Assembly (NCBI GenBank): GCA_947450675.1
Contig: CANFWI010000007.1
Location: 24,413 to 88,412 of the forward strand
DNA length: 64,000 nucleotides
Reading direction: 5' to 3'
Origin: Comamonadaceae bacterium
Lineage (GTDB): Bacteria; Pseudomonadota; Gammaproteobacteria; Burkholderiales; Burkholderiaceae_C
Positions 1-8,288 of the stretch are shown piece by piece (positions within the stretch are counted from its first letter, which is position 1; every line of letters begins with the position of its first letter). The notes under the pieces were generated by a model, which saw nothing but the letters and a program-made list of their open reading frames with translations, was not told the origin of the DNA and ran no database searches. A program made the position numbers and the translations under genes.

Positions 1-1954
1 TGTGCTGCGAATGTTTCGGGCTGCCGGTGAAGAGCCGCTCAAAACCCAGCAGCGCCTTGGCGACCGTCCAGCCTTGGTTCAGCTCTCCCACGAGATTCGC
101 CAGCGGCACGCGCACGTTGTCGAAAAAGACCTCGCAAAATTCACGCTCGGCCGCCAGATTTTGGATCGGTCGAACGGTCACACCAGGGGTCTTCAAATCA
201 ACCAGTAAAAAGCTGATGCCGGCCTGCTTCTTGACGGTTTTGTCAGTGCGCACCAGCATGAACATGTGCGTGCCGTCCATGCCCCAGGTGGTCCAGGTTT
301 TTTGTCCGTTGACAACGAATTCATCGCCGTCGATCACCGCCTCGGTGCGCACGGCGGCCAAGTCTGAACCTGCATTCGGCTCAGAGTAGCCTTGTGTCCA
401 GACCTGCTCACCGGCCAAGATTTTGGGCAAAAACCGGGCGCGCTGCTCGTCGGTGCCAAAGCGCATCAAGATCGGCCCGACCATCACCAAGCCTTGATCG
501 GGCGGACGCGCCACGCCCCAGGCTTCGCTTTCTTCGATGTAAGCGATCAGTTTGTCAGCCGGCAGGCCCATGCCACCGTGCTCTTTCGGCCAAGCTGGCG
601 CCAACCAACCCAGCCGCGACAGCGTCATGTACCAATCCTTGGACTCAGCCCAGGTCTGGCGATACGGACGGTAGCGCCGCTCGGCCGGGTAATGCTTGGC
701 AAAGAAGGCGCGCACCATCCGGCGAAACTCGGCTTCTGGCATGTCGTCCCAGCGCGCATCGGGCGAAAACTCGGTGTACTCAGCCTGGCCGGTTGTCGCG
801 GGCACAGCAGCACGGTTGGCGCCCGCGAGTTGCGCATAGCGACGGCGATGGCTGGCAGGATTACCCCATCGGCTCGACAGCGTCATCGCGCGCTTGAAAT
901 AGAGTCCGATGTCATATTCATTGGTCGTGCCGATGGCGCCATGCAGCTGAATCGCCATGCGCGTCATCTCGCAAGCCGCAAAAGCGCAGCGTGACTTGAG
1001 TCGGCTCGCCGTGCTGGCCCAGAGCTGTTCACCCGCGTCCGGCGAACTCACCACCGCAAGACCTTCACGCAAGCAGGCCGCGCCCAGCTCGACCTGAATC
1101 AAGCCGTCCACCAGGCGGTGTTGCAAGGCCTGAAAACTGCCGATGGGCTTGCCAAACTGCGTGCGCGTACAGAGGTAATCGCGCGTCAAGGACAGCGCCC
1201 GTTCGGCGATGCCGACCAACTCAGCGGACTGGATGATGCGGGCCACCTCATTGGCGCGGCTCAACGCTGCTTGCGCTGTCGGCCCCAAAGCCAGCAACTG
1301 CGAAGGGGCGATTTCGACCTGCGTGAAACTCACACTGCACAACAAGCTGCCGTCCACCGCTTGCTCTGCGCTCAGCCGCACCCCGGCTTGGTCGGCTGAC
1401 ACCCAGACCAACGCAGGCTGTGCGTCCAGATGGCAACTGACGATCCAGCCATCAGCGCCCAAGCCCGGGCGGACAAAACGTTTTTGCCCCTCTAAGACCC
1501 ATTGGCCATGGCTCGAGGTCGCACGTGTGAGCTGGTTGGTGGCCTCCAGTTCACCTGCTTTTTCTTGCCAGGCAACGCCCGCCACGAAATGTCCGGCTGA
1601 GAGTTTTTTGATCAACTCATCCCGCGCGGAACTGACTGGCAGCGCGCACAGCAAGGCCAACGGATGCACACCGGCATCGACCAGCGGTTCGGGCAACAAA
1701 TGGCGGCCACATTCTTGCGCGATGGCCGCCACTTCGGCCAAGCCCAGACCGAGCCCGTCGAGCGACTCTGGAACCAAGATCGACAACCAGCCCATGTCGG
1801 CTATTTGTTGCCACACATCACGGTCAAAGCCGCCACCGCCCGCTTCGAGCGCGCGCACGCGTTGTCGTTGGTCGACAGCACCCAAGAAGGCACTGGCGCT
1901 GTCACGAAACATAGTGATGGACTCGGTGTCCATGTCGGTGGCCTGAGTTGTCAT
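1..1954 (-). CDS. fused double acyl-CoA dehydrogenase (3' end beyond window)
   Basis: The frame is open from the ATG at 1954 to the window edge, about 651 residues, and carries two acyl-CoA dehydrogenase modules in one chain. The first (about 1-400) ends in the family's C-terminal pattern with QLHGAIGTTNEYDIGLYFKR. The second begins near residue 405 (MPEAEFRRMVRAFF) and contains GYSEPNAGSDLA and KTWTTWGMDGTHMF, typical of the flavin and substrate region. A normal member has about 380-400 residues, so the full protein should be near 790. The start codon overlaps the stop of the upstream CoA-transferase by one base (TGATG), so the two are translationally coupled. Expected role: FAD-dependent alpha,beta-dehydrogenation of an acyl-CoA made by the operon; the substrate is unknown. 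Two-module fusions can pair an active with a degenerate half, which cannot be settled here. Confidence 0.85.
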   Translation of the reverse strand, partial: MTTQATDMDTESITMFRDSASAFLGAVDQRQRVRALEAGGGGFDRDVWQQIADMGWLSILVPESLDGLGLGLAEVAAIAQECGRHLLPEPLVDAGVHPLALLCALPVSSARDELIKKLSAGHFVAGVAWQEKAGELEATNQLTRATSSHGQWVLEGQKRFVRPGLGADGWIVSCHLDAQPALVWVSADQAGVRLSAEQAVDGSLLCSVSFTQVEIAPSQLLALGPTAQAALSRANEVARIIQSAELVGIAERALSLTRDYLCTRTQFGKPIGSFQALQHRLVDGLIQVELGAACLREGLAVVSSPDAGEQLWASTASRLKSRCAFAACEMTRMAIQLHGAIGTTNEYDIGLYFKRAMTLSSRWGNPASHRRRYAQLAGANRAAVPATTGQAEYTEFSPDARWDDMPEAEFRRMVRAFFAKHYPAERRYRPYRQTWAESKDWYMTLSRLGWLAPAWPKEHGGMGLPADKLIAYIEESEAWGVARPPDQGLVMVGPILMRFGTDEQRARFLPKILAGEQVWTQGYSEPNAGSDLAAVRTEAVIDGDEFVVNGQKTWTTWGMDGTHMFMLVRTDKTVKKQAGISFLLVDLKTPGVTVRPIQNLAAEREFCEVFFDNVRVPLANLVGELNQGWTVAKALLGFERLFTGSPKHSQH

Positions 1955-3174
1955 CAGACGACCTTGCGTTGGCGCAGTTCGGCGATGCCTTGCTCGTCCA
2001 TCTGCAGCACGTCGCGCAGCACCTCAGCCGTGTGTTCGCCGAGCAGCGGCGGCGGCCGTTGGTAGTGAACCGGCGAAGCCGAAAACCGCACCGGGTTGGC
2101 GACTTGCGGAATCTCGCCGATGGTGGGATGCTGCATGTGTTGCAGCATCTCGCGGTGCACGATTTGCGGGTCAGCGAACACCTCTGAAAAATTGTTGATC
2201 GGGCCACTCGGCACACCGGCTGCATCGAAGTCGGCATACCACTGCGCCACCCGGCGCGTCTTCAAGACCTCGGCCAGCAAGGGCACCAATGTCAGGCGGT
2301 GCTTGGCGCGATCGGGATTGGTCTTGAAGCGGCTGTCTGCGGCCAACTCAGGCAGTCCGAGGCACTCACAGAGTTTCACAAACTGCGAGTCGTTGCCGAC
2401 GGCGATCATGATCGGTGCATCGGCACATTCAAACGCTTGGTAGGGGCAAGTGATCGGCGAGGCCGTGCCCAGCCGCGCAGGCTGCTGGCCCGTCACCAGA
2501 TAAATCATCGCCAAGTGCGACAAGGCCGCTACCTGCGCATCAAAGAGTGCCAAGTCAATGTGCTGACCTTGACCGGAGACCATGTCGCGGTGCCGCAGTG
2601 CCGCCAGCACCGCGCTCACGGCATAAAAGCCTGCCGTGATATCGCCTACCGCAAAGCCGGTGCGCATCGGCCCGCCGCCCGGCTCGCCGTCCGCATGACC
2701 GGTGATGCTCATGAGCCCACTCATGGCTTGAAATATCGGGTCATAACCCGGCTGGTGACTGTACGGGCCGGTCTGCCCGAAGCCACTGATCGAGCAATAC
2801 ACCAGCTTCGGATGTGTCGCTTGCAGGCTCGCATAGTCAAGTCCGTAGCGCGCCAAATCGCCGGCCTTGAAGTTCTCAATCAGGATGTCACTCTCGGCCG
2901 CCAACCGACGGATCAAGGCTTGGCCTTCGGCTTGCGACATGTCCACGGTGATCGAGCGTTTGCCACGGTTCATGGCGAGAAAAGAAGTGGTCTCACTGGT
3001 TTCAACGCCGGCGGCATCCTTGGCGCGAAAGCCTTGTTGGCGAACATCATCACCGCGACCGGGACGCTCCACCTTGATCACCTCGGCACCAAAGTCCGCC
3101 AGCATTTGGCCGGCCCACGGTCCCGAAAAAACGCGGCTCAAATCGAGCACGCGCACACCGGTTAAACATGTCAT
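1954..3174 (-). CDS. CaiB/BaiF family III CoA-transferase (copy 1)
   Basis: A 406-residue protein that starts with GVRVLDLSRVFSGPWAGQML and continues with GAEVIKVERPGRGDD, the N-terminal signature of family III CoA-transferases. Asp178 in VGDITAG lies where the catalytic aspartate of formyl-CoA transferase is found, and the glycine-rich EPGGGP loop precedes it. The family moves CoA from an acyl-CoA donor such as succinyl-CoA to a carboxylic acid through an aspartyl-CoA anhydride. It is the second-last gene seen of a minus-strand operon and is coupled to the dehydrogenase fusion. A second paralogue lies two genes upstream, so each may act on a different acid or on successive intermediates. Acceptor and donor cannot be read from sequence. 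Confidence 0.9.
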   Translation of the reverse strand: MTCLTGVRVLDLSRVFSGPWAGQMLADFGAEVIKVERPGRGDDVRQQGFRAKDAAGVETSETTSFLAMNRGKRSITVDMSQAEGQALIRRLAAESDILIENFKAGDLARYGLDYASLQATHPKLVYCSISGFGQTGPYSHQPGYDPIFQAMSGLMSITGHADGEPGGGPMRTGFAVGDITAGFYAVSAVLAALRHRDMVSGQGQHIDLALFDAQVAALSHLAMIYLVTGQQPARLGTASPITCPYQAFECADAPIMIAVGNDSQFVKLCECLGLPELAADSRFKTNPDRAKHRLTLVPLLAEVLKTRRVAQWYADFDAAGVPSGPINNFSEVFADPQIVHREMLQHMQHPTIGEIPQVANPVRFSASPVHYQRPPPLLGEHTAEVLRDVLQMDEQGIAELRQRKVV

Positions 3175-3207
3175 GGCAACTCTCGGGTGATGGTGTTCAT
3201 AGCCGCG

Positions 3208-3816
3208 TCAGCCTTCAGCTGGCTCGGTGAGCACAAAGGAAGGGCGTTGCCGCAACTCGGCAAACCATGCCGCCAGCGCTGGCGCATGATCGCGCCAACC
3301 GAGGTCTTCAAAGCGGTAATCCAAGTAACCCAGCGCGCAACCCAGCGTCACGGTGCCGATGCTCAAAGGGGCTGCCTTCAAAGCGCTCACTTCGGCTTCG
3401 AGTTGTGCCAGCACTGCCTGGGTCTTGAGCTCAAAGGCATCCATCAGCGGCTGCAAGGCATGCTCACGCTCACGCTCGTTGCGCCACAAAATCAAAGCAT
3501 CGAGCAAACCATTCCCCAGGGCATGCCAACGCAGAGCTCGCCATTTTTGGGGGCCGCTGGCGGGAAACAAAGGACCGTTGGCGCGATCATTCAAGTATTC
3601 GCAGATCACCACCGAATCAAACAGCGTGCTGCCGTCGTCGAGCAGCAGCGTCGGAATTTTGGACAGCGGGTTGTCGCGCATCAAGGCGGCGTTGGGCTTG
3701 AGCATGGCCGCCACTGAACGGATTTTTTCAACCTCGATGTCCAAGCCGAGTTCGTGAATGCAGACCATCACCTTGCGCACAAAAGGCGACTTGGGAGACC
3801 AATGAAGTTGCAGCAT
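3208..3816 (-). CDS. glutathione S-transferase family protein
   Basis: A 202-residue protein with an N-terminal thioredoxin-fold GST domain (LHWSPKSPFVRKVMVCIHEL), a conserved cis-proline segment (NPLSKIPTLLLDDG) followed by the E/S-type motif LFDSVVICEYL, and a helical C-terminal domain. The serine-proline context near residues 7-10 fits a Ser- or Cys-type cytosolic GST. It sits two bases after the stop of the neighbouring CoA-transferase and 33 bases before the other, so it is co-transcribed with the catabolic operon. It could act as a maleylacetoacetate-isomerase-like or detoxifying enzyme for an electrophilic intermediate, but the specific role is not visible. Confidence 0.88.
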   Translation of the reverse strand: MLQLHWSPKSPFVRKVMVCIHELGLDIEVEKIRSVAAMLKPNAALMRDNPLSKIPTLLLDDGSTLFDSVVICEYLNDRANGPLFPASGPQKWRALRWHALGNGLLDALILWRNEREREHALQPLMDAFELKTQAVLAQLEAEVSALKAAPLSIGTVTLGCALGYLDYRFEDLGWRDHAPALAAWFAELRQRPSFVLTEPAEG

Positions 3817-3818
3817 GT

Positions 3819-5072
3819 TCAGATCGCTCCTGTGGCCTGAAGGGCCGCGATATCGGTGGGGCCGTAGCCAAGTTCTTGCAAGATGTCGCTGGTGTGTTGA
3901 CCCAACAACGGCGGTGCGGCGCAGGTTTGCAGGGCAGCTTGCTCGAAGCGCATCGGGCTGCTCACCTGGGGCACATCAACGCCACTCGGATGCGGCACCT
4001 GCTTGAGCATGCCGCGGGCGATGACCTGCGGATCTTTGAAAACATCGGCGACCGAATTGATCGGGCCGCAGGGCACGCCCACTTGGTCCAGTGCGGCGAT
4101 CAAGGCGTCGCGCTCCCAGGTTTTAAATTCAGCGCGCAACTTGGCCGACAAGACAACGATGTTGCGGACTCGTTGGGCATTCACCGAGAAGCGTGGGTCG
4201 GTCGCCCATTCGGTTTTATTCAGCACCGCGCACAATTTGGCAAACTGGCCATCGTTGCCGACCACCAAAATCACCTGCCCATTGCTGCAGCCATAGACAT
4301 CTTGCGGCTGGATGTTCGGGTGTGCATTGCCATTGCGTTTAGGCAGCGTGTCTGAGACCAAGTAGTTCATGGCCTGGTTGGCCAGCGAAGCCACCTGCAC
4401 ATCGAGCATGCCGATGTCGATGTTGTCGCCCACACCGGTCTCGTTGCGACGCGCCAAGGCTGCCAGCACTGAGACGGCAGCGTACATGCCGGTCATCAGA
4501 TCAACGATGGGAACGCCGACTTTTTGCGGGCCACCACCCGGCTGGTCGTCGCGCTCGCCGGTGACACTCATCAGCCCGCCCATGGCTTGAATCAGAAAGT
4601 CATAGGCTGGCTGGTCACGGCGGGGCCCGGTCTGCCCGAAGCCCGTCACCGAGCAGTAAATCAGGCGCGGGTTGATCTTGCGCAGCGACGCTGCATCCAA
4701 GCCGTAGCGCGCCAGCGTACCGGCCTTGTAGTTTTCCAACACGATGTCCGCGCGCATCGCCAGTTCGCGCACGATGCGCTGGCCTTCCGGCTTGTCCAAG
4801 CTCAGGGTGATGGAGCGTTTGCCGCGGTTCACCGCCAGGTAATAACCGGCTTCGCGAGTGTCACGCCCTTCGGCATCCTTCAGGAACGGTGGCCCCCAAG
4901 CGCGGGTGTCATCGCCAGCCCCAGGTTTTTCGACCTTGATGACTTCGGCGCCCAGATCCGCCAGAATCTGGCCGGCCCAAGGCGCGGCCAAAATTCGGCT
5001 GAGGTCCAACACGCGCACATGCGACAGCGGTCCCGTGCGTGGCTTCGTTGATTTTTCTTCACTGCTTTTCAT
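3819..5072 (-). CDS. CaiB/BaiF family III CoA-transferase (copy 2)
   Basis: A 417-residue family III CoA-transferase with HVRVLDLSRILAAPWAGQIL, GAEVIKVEKPGAGDDTR, NYKAGTLARYGLDAASL and a glycine-rich QPGGGP loop. Asp191 in VPIVDLMTG is the expected catalytic aspartate. It is clearly paralogous to the protein at 1954-3174 but diverged enough to suggest a different acid substrate. A short hydrophilic N-terminal tail (about 15 residues with Lys and Ser) precedes the domain. The GST gene follows after two bases, whereas 86 bases with a strong hairpin separate it from the hydratase beta-subunit gene upstream, which may mark an mRNA processing or segmental-stability point. Confidence 0.9.
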   Translation of the reverse strand: MKSSEEKSTKPRTGPLSHVRVLDLSRILAAPWAGQILADLGAEVIKVEKPGAGDDTRAWGPPFLKDAEGRDTREAGYYLAVNRGKRSITLSLDKPEGQRIVRELAMRADIVLENYKAGTLARYGLDAASLRKINPRLIYCSVTGFGQTGPRRDQPAYDFLIQAMGGLMSVTGERDDQPGGGPQKVGVPIVDLMTGMYAAVSVLAALARRNETGVGDNIDIGMLDVQVASLANQAMNYLVSDTLPKRNGNAHPNIQPQDVYGCSNGQVILVVGNDGQFAKLCAVLNKTEWATDPRFSVNAQRVRNIVVLSAKLRAEFKTWERDALIAALDQVGVPCGPINSVADVFKDPQVIARGMLKQVPHPSGVDVPQVSSPMRFEQAALQTCAAPPLLGQHTSDILQELGYGPTDIAALQATGAI

Positions 5073-5125
5073 GGGGGCAATTTATCGCGTCAAGACCTCC
5101 CCAGCTAGGCCCTTGACTGGCAATC

Positions 5126-5151
5126 CTGTCATGCGCTCCGGCGCATGACAG
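5126..5151. repeat. perfect 11-bp hairpin inside the catabolic operon
   Basis: CTGTCATGCGC at 5126-5136 and GCGCATGACAG at 5141-5151 form a perfect 11-bp stem with a four-base TCCG loop. It lies between the hydratase beta-subunit stop and the second CoA-transferase start. No T-run follows on either strand, so it is not a canonical intrinsic terminator. An RNA-stability or processing hairpin between operon segments is a reasonable inference. Confidence 0.6.
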
Positions 5152-5158
5152 CGCCGTT

Positions 5159-5779
5159 TCAGCGCAGGCGATCGGCGTCGAGCTCCGCCATCAGCGCCGG
5201 CAAGCTGCGTTGAGCCTGTTCTGCGGCATCGGCATACAGGCTGTGGCCATGGGCGTCAATCGCCACCGTCGCCGGGCCCAGACCTTCGACACGCAAACGC
5301 ACCACGCGGTAATGCGTGAGCATCTCGCTCCAGCCGACCTCCAACACCTCGCGCACTGCTTCTGACAACAGGGTGCAACCACCGCCCAAGAACGACAAGT
5401 AAACGCAAGCCGTGCGCTGCATCGCCAGGGCGGATGCGGCGTCTAGTCCACCCTTGCCGCCAACCGCATGCAACTCCAAGCCCTCGATCAGACGCGGCAT
5501 GTAGGGATTGAAGCGCGTGCTGGTGGTCGGGTTGATGTACAGCACCTCAAAACGCTCTGCATTTTCTTGGCTGTAACTGCCAATGTGAAACAGCGTTTGC
5601 CCTTGCATCGCCATGGGCAGCGGTTCTTGGCCATCTAAGCAGTGCATCAAACGCTGATGGGTTGGCAGACCCGCGGTGACGATGATCTCACCGTCGATGA
5701 TGACCTGATCACCGGCGCGCAAAGTACGGGCGTCTGCTGCGCTGAGCGGGAACTGCATGCGGTGGGTTTGAGTTGTCAT
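5159..5779 (-). CDS. fumarate hydratase / tartrate dehydratase-like beta subunit
   Basis: A 206-residue protein matching the beta (C-terminal) domain of class I iron-sulfur hydro-lyases: AGDQVIIDGEIIVTAGLPTHQRL near the N-terminus, then YINPTTSTRFNPYMPRLIE, GGKGGLD and the CVYLSFLGGGCTLLSEAV segment. Start chosen at the ATG at 5779, two bases after the stop of the alpha subunit, which gives normal TtdB length; an open frame continues upstream but only shadows the alpha-subunit gene. With the alpha subunit it should hydrate or dehydrate a C4-C5 dicarboxylate (fumarate, tartrate, mesaconate or a relative). The location among CoA-transferases argues for a catabolic substrate rather than the TCA-cycle enzyme. 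Confidence 0.9.
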   Translation of the reverse strand: MTTQTHRMQFPLSAADARTLRAGDQVIIDGEIIVTAGLPTHQRLMHCLDGQEPLPMAMQGQTLFHIGSYSQENAERFEVLYINPTTSTRFNPYMPRLIEGLELHAVGGKGGLDAASALAMQRTACVYLSFLGGGCTLLSEAVREVLEVGWSEMLTHYRVVRLRVEGLGPATVAIDAHGHSLYADAAEQAQRSLPALMAELDADRLR

Positions 5780-5781
5780 GG

Positions 5782-6651
5782 CTACTCCACGATCTCGACG
5801 CGGCCGTCGTTGTAAATGCGGGCCCGGGTGCGACGGTTGATCCAGCAGTTGAAAGACACCGCCACCGGCGTGAAGCCGTGACCTGCGGCGTAGTTGATGT
5901 GCACGGCCATCGCCGTGCTGTCGCCGCCGGTGCCCATCGGACCAAAACCGGTCTTGTTGATGGCCCGCGCCAAGCGACGCTCCATGTCGGCCAAGATCGG
6001 TTCGGGGTTGATCTCGCCGATGGGCCGCAGCGTGGCTTCTTTGGATATCTTGGCGGCGTAGTCGAAGGTGCCGCCGATGCCGACACCAATCACCACCGGC
6101 GGGCAAGGCTGAGAGCCGGCTTTGAGCACCGTGTTCATGACGAATTCTTCGATCGTGTGCAGATCCGGAAAACTGAAAATCTCGAGCGCCGCCCAGCGTC
6201 CTGAACCCAGCGCTTTGGGAGAACACGTGATGTCCACAAAATCTTGGTCGTCCACCATGTCAAAGGTCACGATCGGCATGTCTTTGCCGTGGTGGCCGCG
6301 CTCCAATGTCAAGGGGTTGGTGACATGCGGCAGCAGCGGTGGCTGGATGCTGGCGACCAGCTCTGCAAAGCCGTCGGTGATGGCTTGACGCACATTGCCA
6401 CTGAACCGGGCTTGCGTGCCCACGCGCACGAAGTAAACCGGCACGCCGGCATCCGAACACACAAAGTGATCGCTGCGCTCTGCGGCTTCGGCGCTGGCGA
6501 TCATGATGCGCAAGGTATGGCGAGCGGTCTCGTTGCGCTCAACGCTGCCCGCCATTGCCAGCGCGGCCTTGGTGTCGTCAGGAATACGCCGCAGCGAGCG
6601 GTTGTAGAGCTGCGCCGTGACAGTTTTGATGAGGTCTGCAGTGATGGCCAT
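5782..6651 (-). CDS. fumarate hydratase / tartrate dehydratase-like alpha subunit (Fe-S)
   Basis: A 289-residue protein matching the class I fumarase/L-tartrate dehydratase alpha subunit. Three cysteines stand where the family binds its [4Fe-4S] cluster: Cys65 in VCSDAGVPVYF, Cys183 in QPCPPVVIGVGIGGTFD and Cys269 in SFNCWINRR. The active iron site binds substrate directly in these enzymes, so they are oxygen-sensitive. The gene precedes the beta subunit by two bases, the usual TtdA-TtdB order. Known activities of this two-subunit group include fumarase, L-tartrate dehydratase and mesaconate hydratase; the neighbouring CoA genes would suit a mesaconate or citramalate-type reaction, which is inference. 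Confidence 0.92.
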   Translation of the reverse strand: MAITADLIKTVTAQLYNRSLRRIPDDTKAALAMAGSVERNETARHTLRIMIASAEAAERSDHFVCSDAGVPVYFVRVGTQARFSGNVRQAITDGFAELVASIQPPLLPHVTNPLTLERGHHGKDMPIVTFDMVDDQDFVDITCSPKALGSGRWAALEIFSFPDLHTIEEFVMNTVLKAGSQPCPPVVIGVGIGGTFDYAAKISKEATLRPIGEINPEPILADMERRLARAINKTGFGPMGTGGDSTAMAVHINYAAGHGFTPVAVSFNCWINRRTRARIYNDGRVEIVE

Positions 6652-6671
6652 GAGAAGGTTGCCCCCGCGTT

Positions 6672-7448
6672 TTAGCGACCGACAAACACCGGCAGGCGCT
6701 TCTCTTTGAAGGCGAGTTGCGCCTCGCGGGCGTCTTCGGTCTTGCCGATGGTCGCCGTCATGTCTTGCTCGTAGCGATAGCCGTCACGCAGGCTCAGGTC
6801 TTCAATCACGTTCATGGTGTGCTTGCCCATGCGGGTCGACACCGGGCTCTTGGACGCAATCGTCCGGGCCAATTCCATCGCGGTGGGCATCAATTCCTCG
6901 GGCGTCGTGCAGAACTCGGCAATGCCTAGCCGATAGAGTTCTGCGCCCGGCACGCGGTAACCCGTCAGCGCCATGCGTCGCAGGCGGGAATGGCCGAACA
7001 GGCGCATCGCATGGCTGCAGCCACCGAGCAAACCGACGTCCACTTCCGGCAGGCCGAGCGAGGCTTTTTCCGACACCACCAAGATGTCAGCGGAAGCCGC
7101 CATGGCCAAGCCCGAGCCCAGCGCTGCGCCGTTGATGGCGGCGATCACCGGCTTGGCACATTCGCGAATCGCATGAAAACACTCGCGGGTGCGACGCGAA
7201 TGTGCCGGCAAATCGCCCGGCCCTTTGATGTTCTCCGCGCGTCCTTTGAGGTCCGCCCCAGCGCAAAAGACTTTGCCTGCGCCGGTCAGGACGACGACAC
7301 GGACTTCGTCCATTTCAGAAATGCAATCAAGCGCACGGGTCAGCTCATCGTTCAAGACCCGCGTCAGCGCGTTCACTGGCGGGCTGTTGAGTGTCAGCGT
7401 GGCAATGTGGTCGGCAATTTCAACCGTGAGTTGCTGGAAGTTCTGCAT
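6672..7448 (-). CDS. enoyl-CoA hydratase/isomerase (crotonase) family protein
   Basis: A 258-residue crotonase. The start is the ATG at 7448 with a GGAG motif five to eight bases upstream; the frame extends further but overlaps the neighbouring gene. The oxyanion-hole segments are present: FCAGADLKGR (residues 61-70) and AAINGAALGSG (about 103-113). In classical enoyl-CoA hydratase two glutamates do the chemistry. Here the first is replaced (Ala115 in GLAMAAS) while the second is kept (Glu135 in LPEVDVGLLGG), a pattern seen in family members that isomerise, hydrolyse or hydrate with altered mechanisms. It follows the hydrolase-fold gene and precedes the hydratase pair in the same operon. Confidence 0.9.
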   Translation of the reverse strand: MQNFQQLTVEIADHIATLTLNSPPVNALTRVLNDELTRALDCISEMDEVRVVVLTGAGKVFCAGADLKGRAENIKGPGDLPAHSRRTRECFHAIRECAKPVIAAINGAALGSGLAMAASADILVVSEKASLGLPEVDVGLLGGCSHAMRLFGHSRLRRMALTGYRVPGAELYRLGIAEFCTTPEELMPTAMELARTIASKSPVSTRMGKHTMNVIEDLSLRDGYRYEQDMTATIGKTEDAREAQLAFKEKRLPVFVGR

Positions 7449-7501
7449 ACATTCTCCAAAAGGAAGGGGCGTTTTGATTTGAAAGAGTTGGCATTTCGGC
7501 G

Positions 7502-8284
7502 TCAAGGACTCAGTCCGCGCGCCCATGCAACGATGGCCGCTGTGACGGCATCGGGTTGTTCCGGGATCAAGGCGTGACTGGCATCGTCGATCACGCACAG
7601 GCTGACTTGGTCGCCCAGTCGGTCTTGCAGTTCTGCCCGGCTCTCAGGCGGCCGCCAGGGGTCTTGCGCGCCCTGCACTTCCAGAATTGGTGCGTGGGTC
7701 GTCGGCCACCACGCCTCCTTGGGCGGGCTTGCAGTCGCCAAACGATACAGCGCGCGCCACTGCGGATGCCAGCCCTCCAGCCAGACCGAGGCATCGTTGC
7801 CAGGGGCAAAAAAAGCCTGCCGGAGGTGCTTCAGCCGTTCAGCCTCTGGGCGCGTGTTGTCGGCGGCGATGTCCAACGAGGCGCTGAGTCCCGCCGGGAA
7901 CTCCCTTGCCGCGGCCGCGAGCAACACCACGCCGCGCACGCTTTCAGGGTGATGGAGGTCGGTCACCCGCGCCACGTAGTGACCAAAAGCATGGCCAGCG
8001 ACGATCGCTCGGCCGCCGCCTAAGTGGTTGATGACATGCGCCACATCTGCCGCCAAGCTGTGCAGCGTCAAGCCGACCAGCGGTGCGCTGCTGCGGCCCA
8101 TTCCTCGTGGCTGAGGTCGCAAGACCCGAAACCCCTGATCGGCCAAGCCTTGCGCGACGTCGGTGAAATCCAGCGAATCGCGCTGCGACGACGGCAGCAA
8201 AACAATCGTCTCCCGACTGTGCCCTTTGTCATCGATCAAGACGTCGATCAGTGCATCGTCTCGTGGCAGCAGCTCCCTTGTCAC
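7502..8284 (-). CDS. alpha/beta-hydrolase fold protein lacking the nucleophile Ser
   Basis: A 260-residue alpha/beta-hydrolase: strand ETIVLLPSSQRDS, the RPQPRGMGRSS loop, then the nucleophile elbow, which reads GHAFG (residues 97-101) rather than G-x-S-x-G. Ala99 therefore takes the nucleophile position. The Asp region (EVQGAQDPW) and the catalytic-His region (DDASHALIPEQP) are still present. Start is the GTG at 8284, five bases after the Bug gene stop. The missing serine suggests either a non-hydrolytic role or water-mediated chemistry in which His and Asp still act. It is the second gene of the catabolic operon and could act on a CoA ester or ring intermediate. Confidence 0.85.
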   Translation of the reverse strand: MTRELLPRDDALIDVLIDDKGHSRETIVLLPSSQRDSLDFTDVAQGLADQGFRVLRPQPRGMGRSSAPLVGLTLHSLAADVAHVINHLGGGRAIVAGHAFGHYVARVTDLHHPESVRGVVLLAAAAREFPAGLSASLDIAADNTRPEAERLKHLRQAFFAPGNDASVWLEGWHPQWRALYRLATASPPKEAWWPTTHAPILEVQGAQDPWRPPESRAELQDRLGDQVSLCVIDDASHALIPEQPDAVTAAIVAWARGLSP

Positions 8285-8288
8285 GGCA

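Noticed and set aside
2299..3165. Plus-strand frame of 288 codons opposite the CoA-transferase
   Set aside because: Shadow of a clearly conserved gene on minus; no motif or ribosome site of its own.
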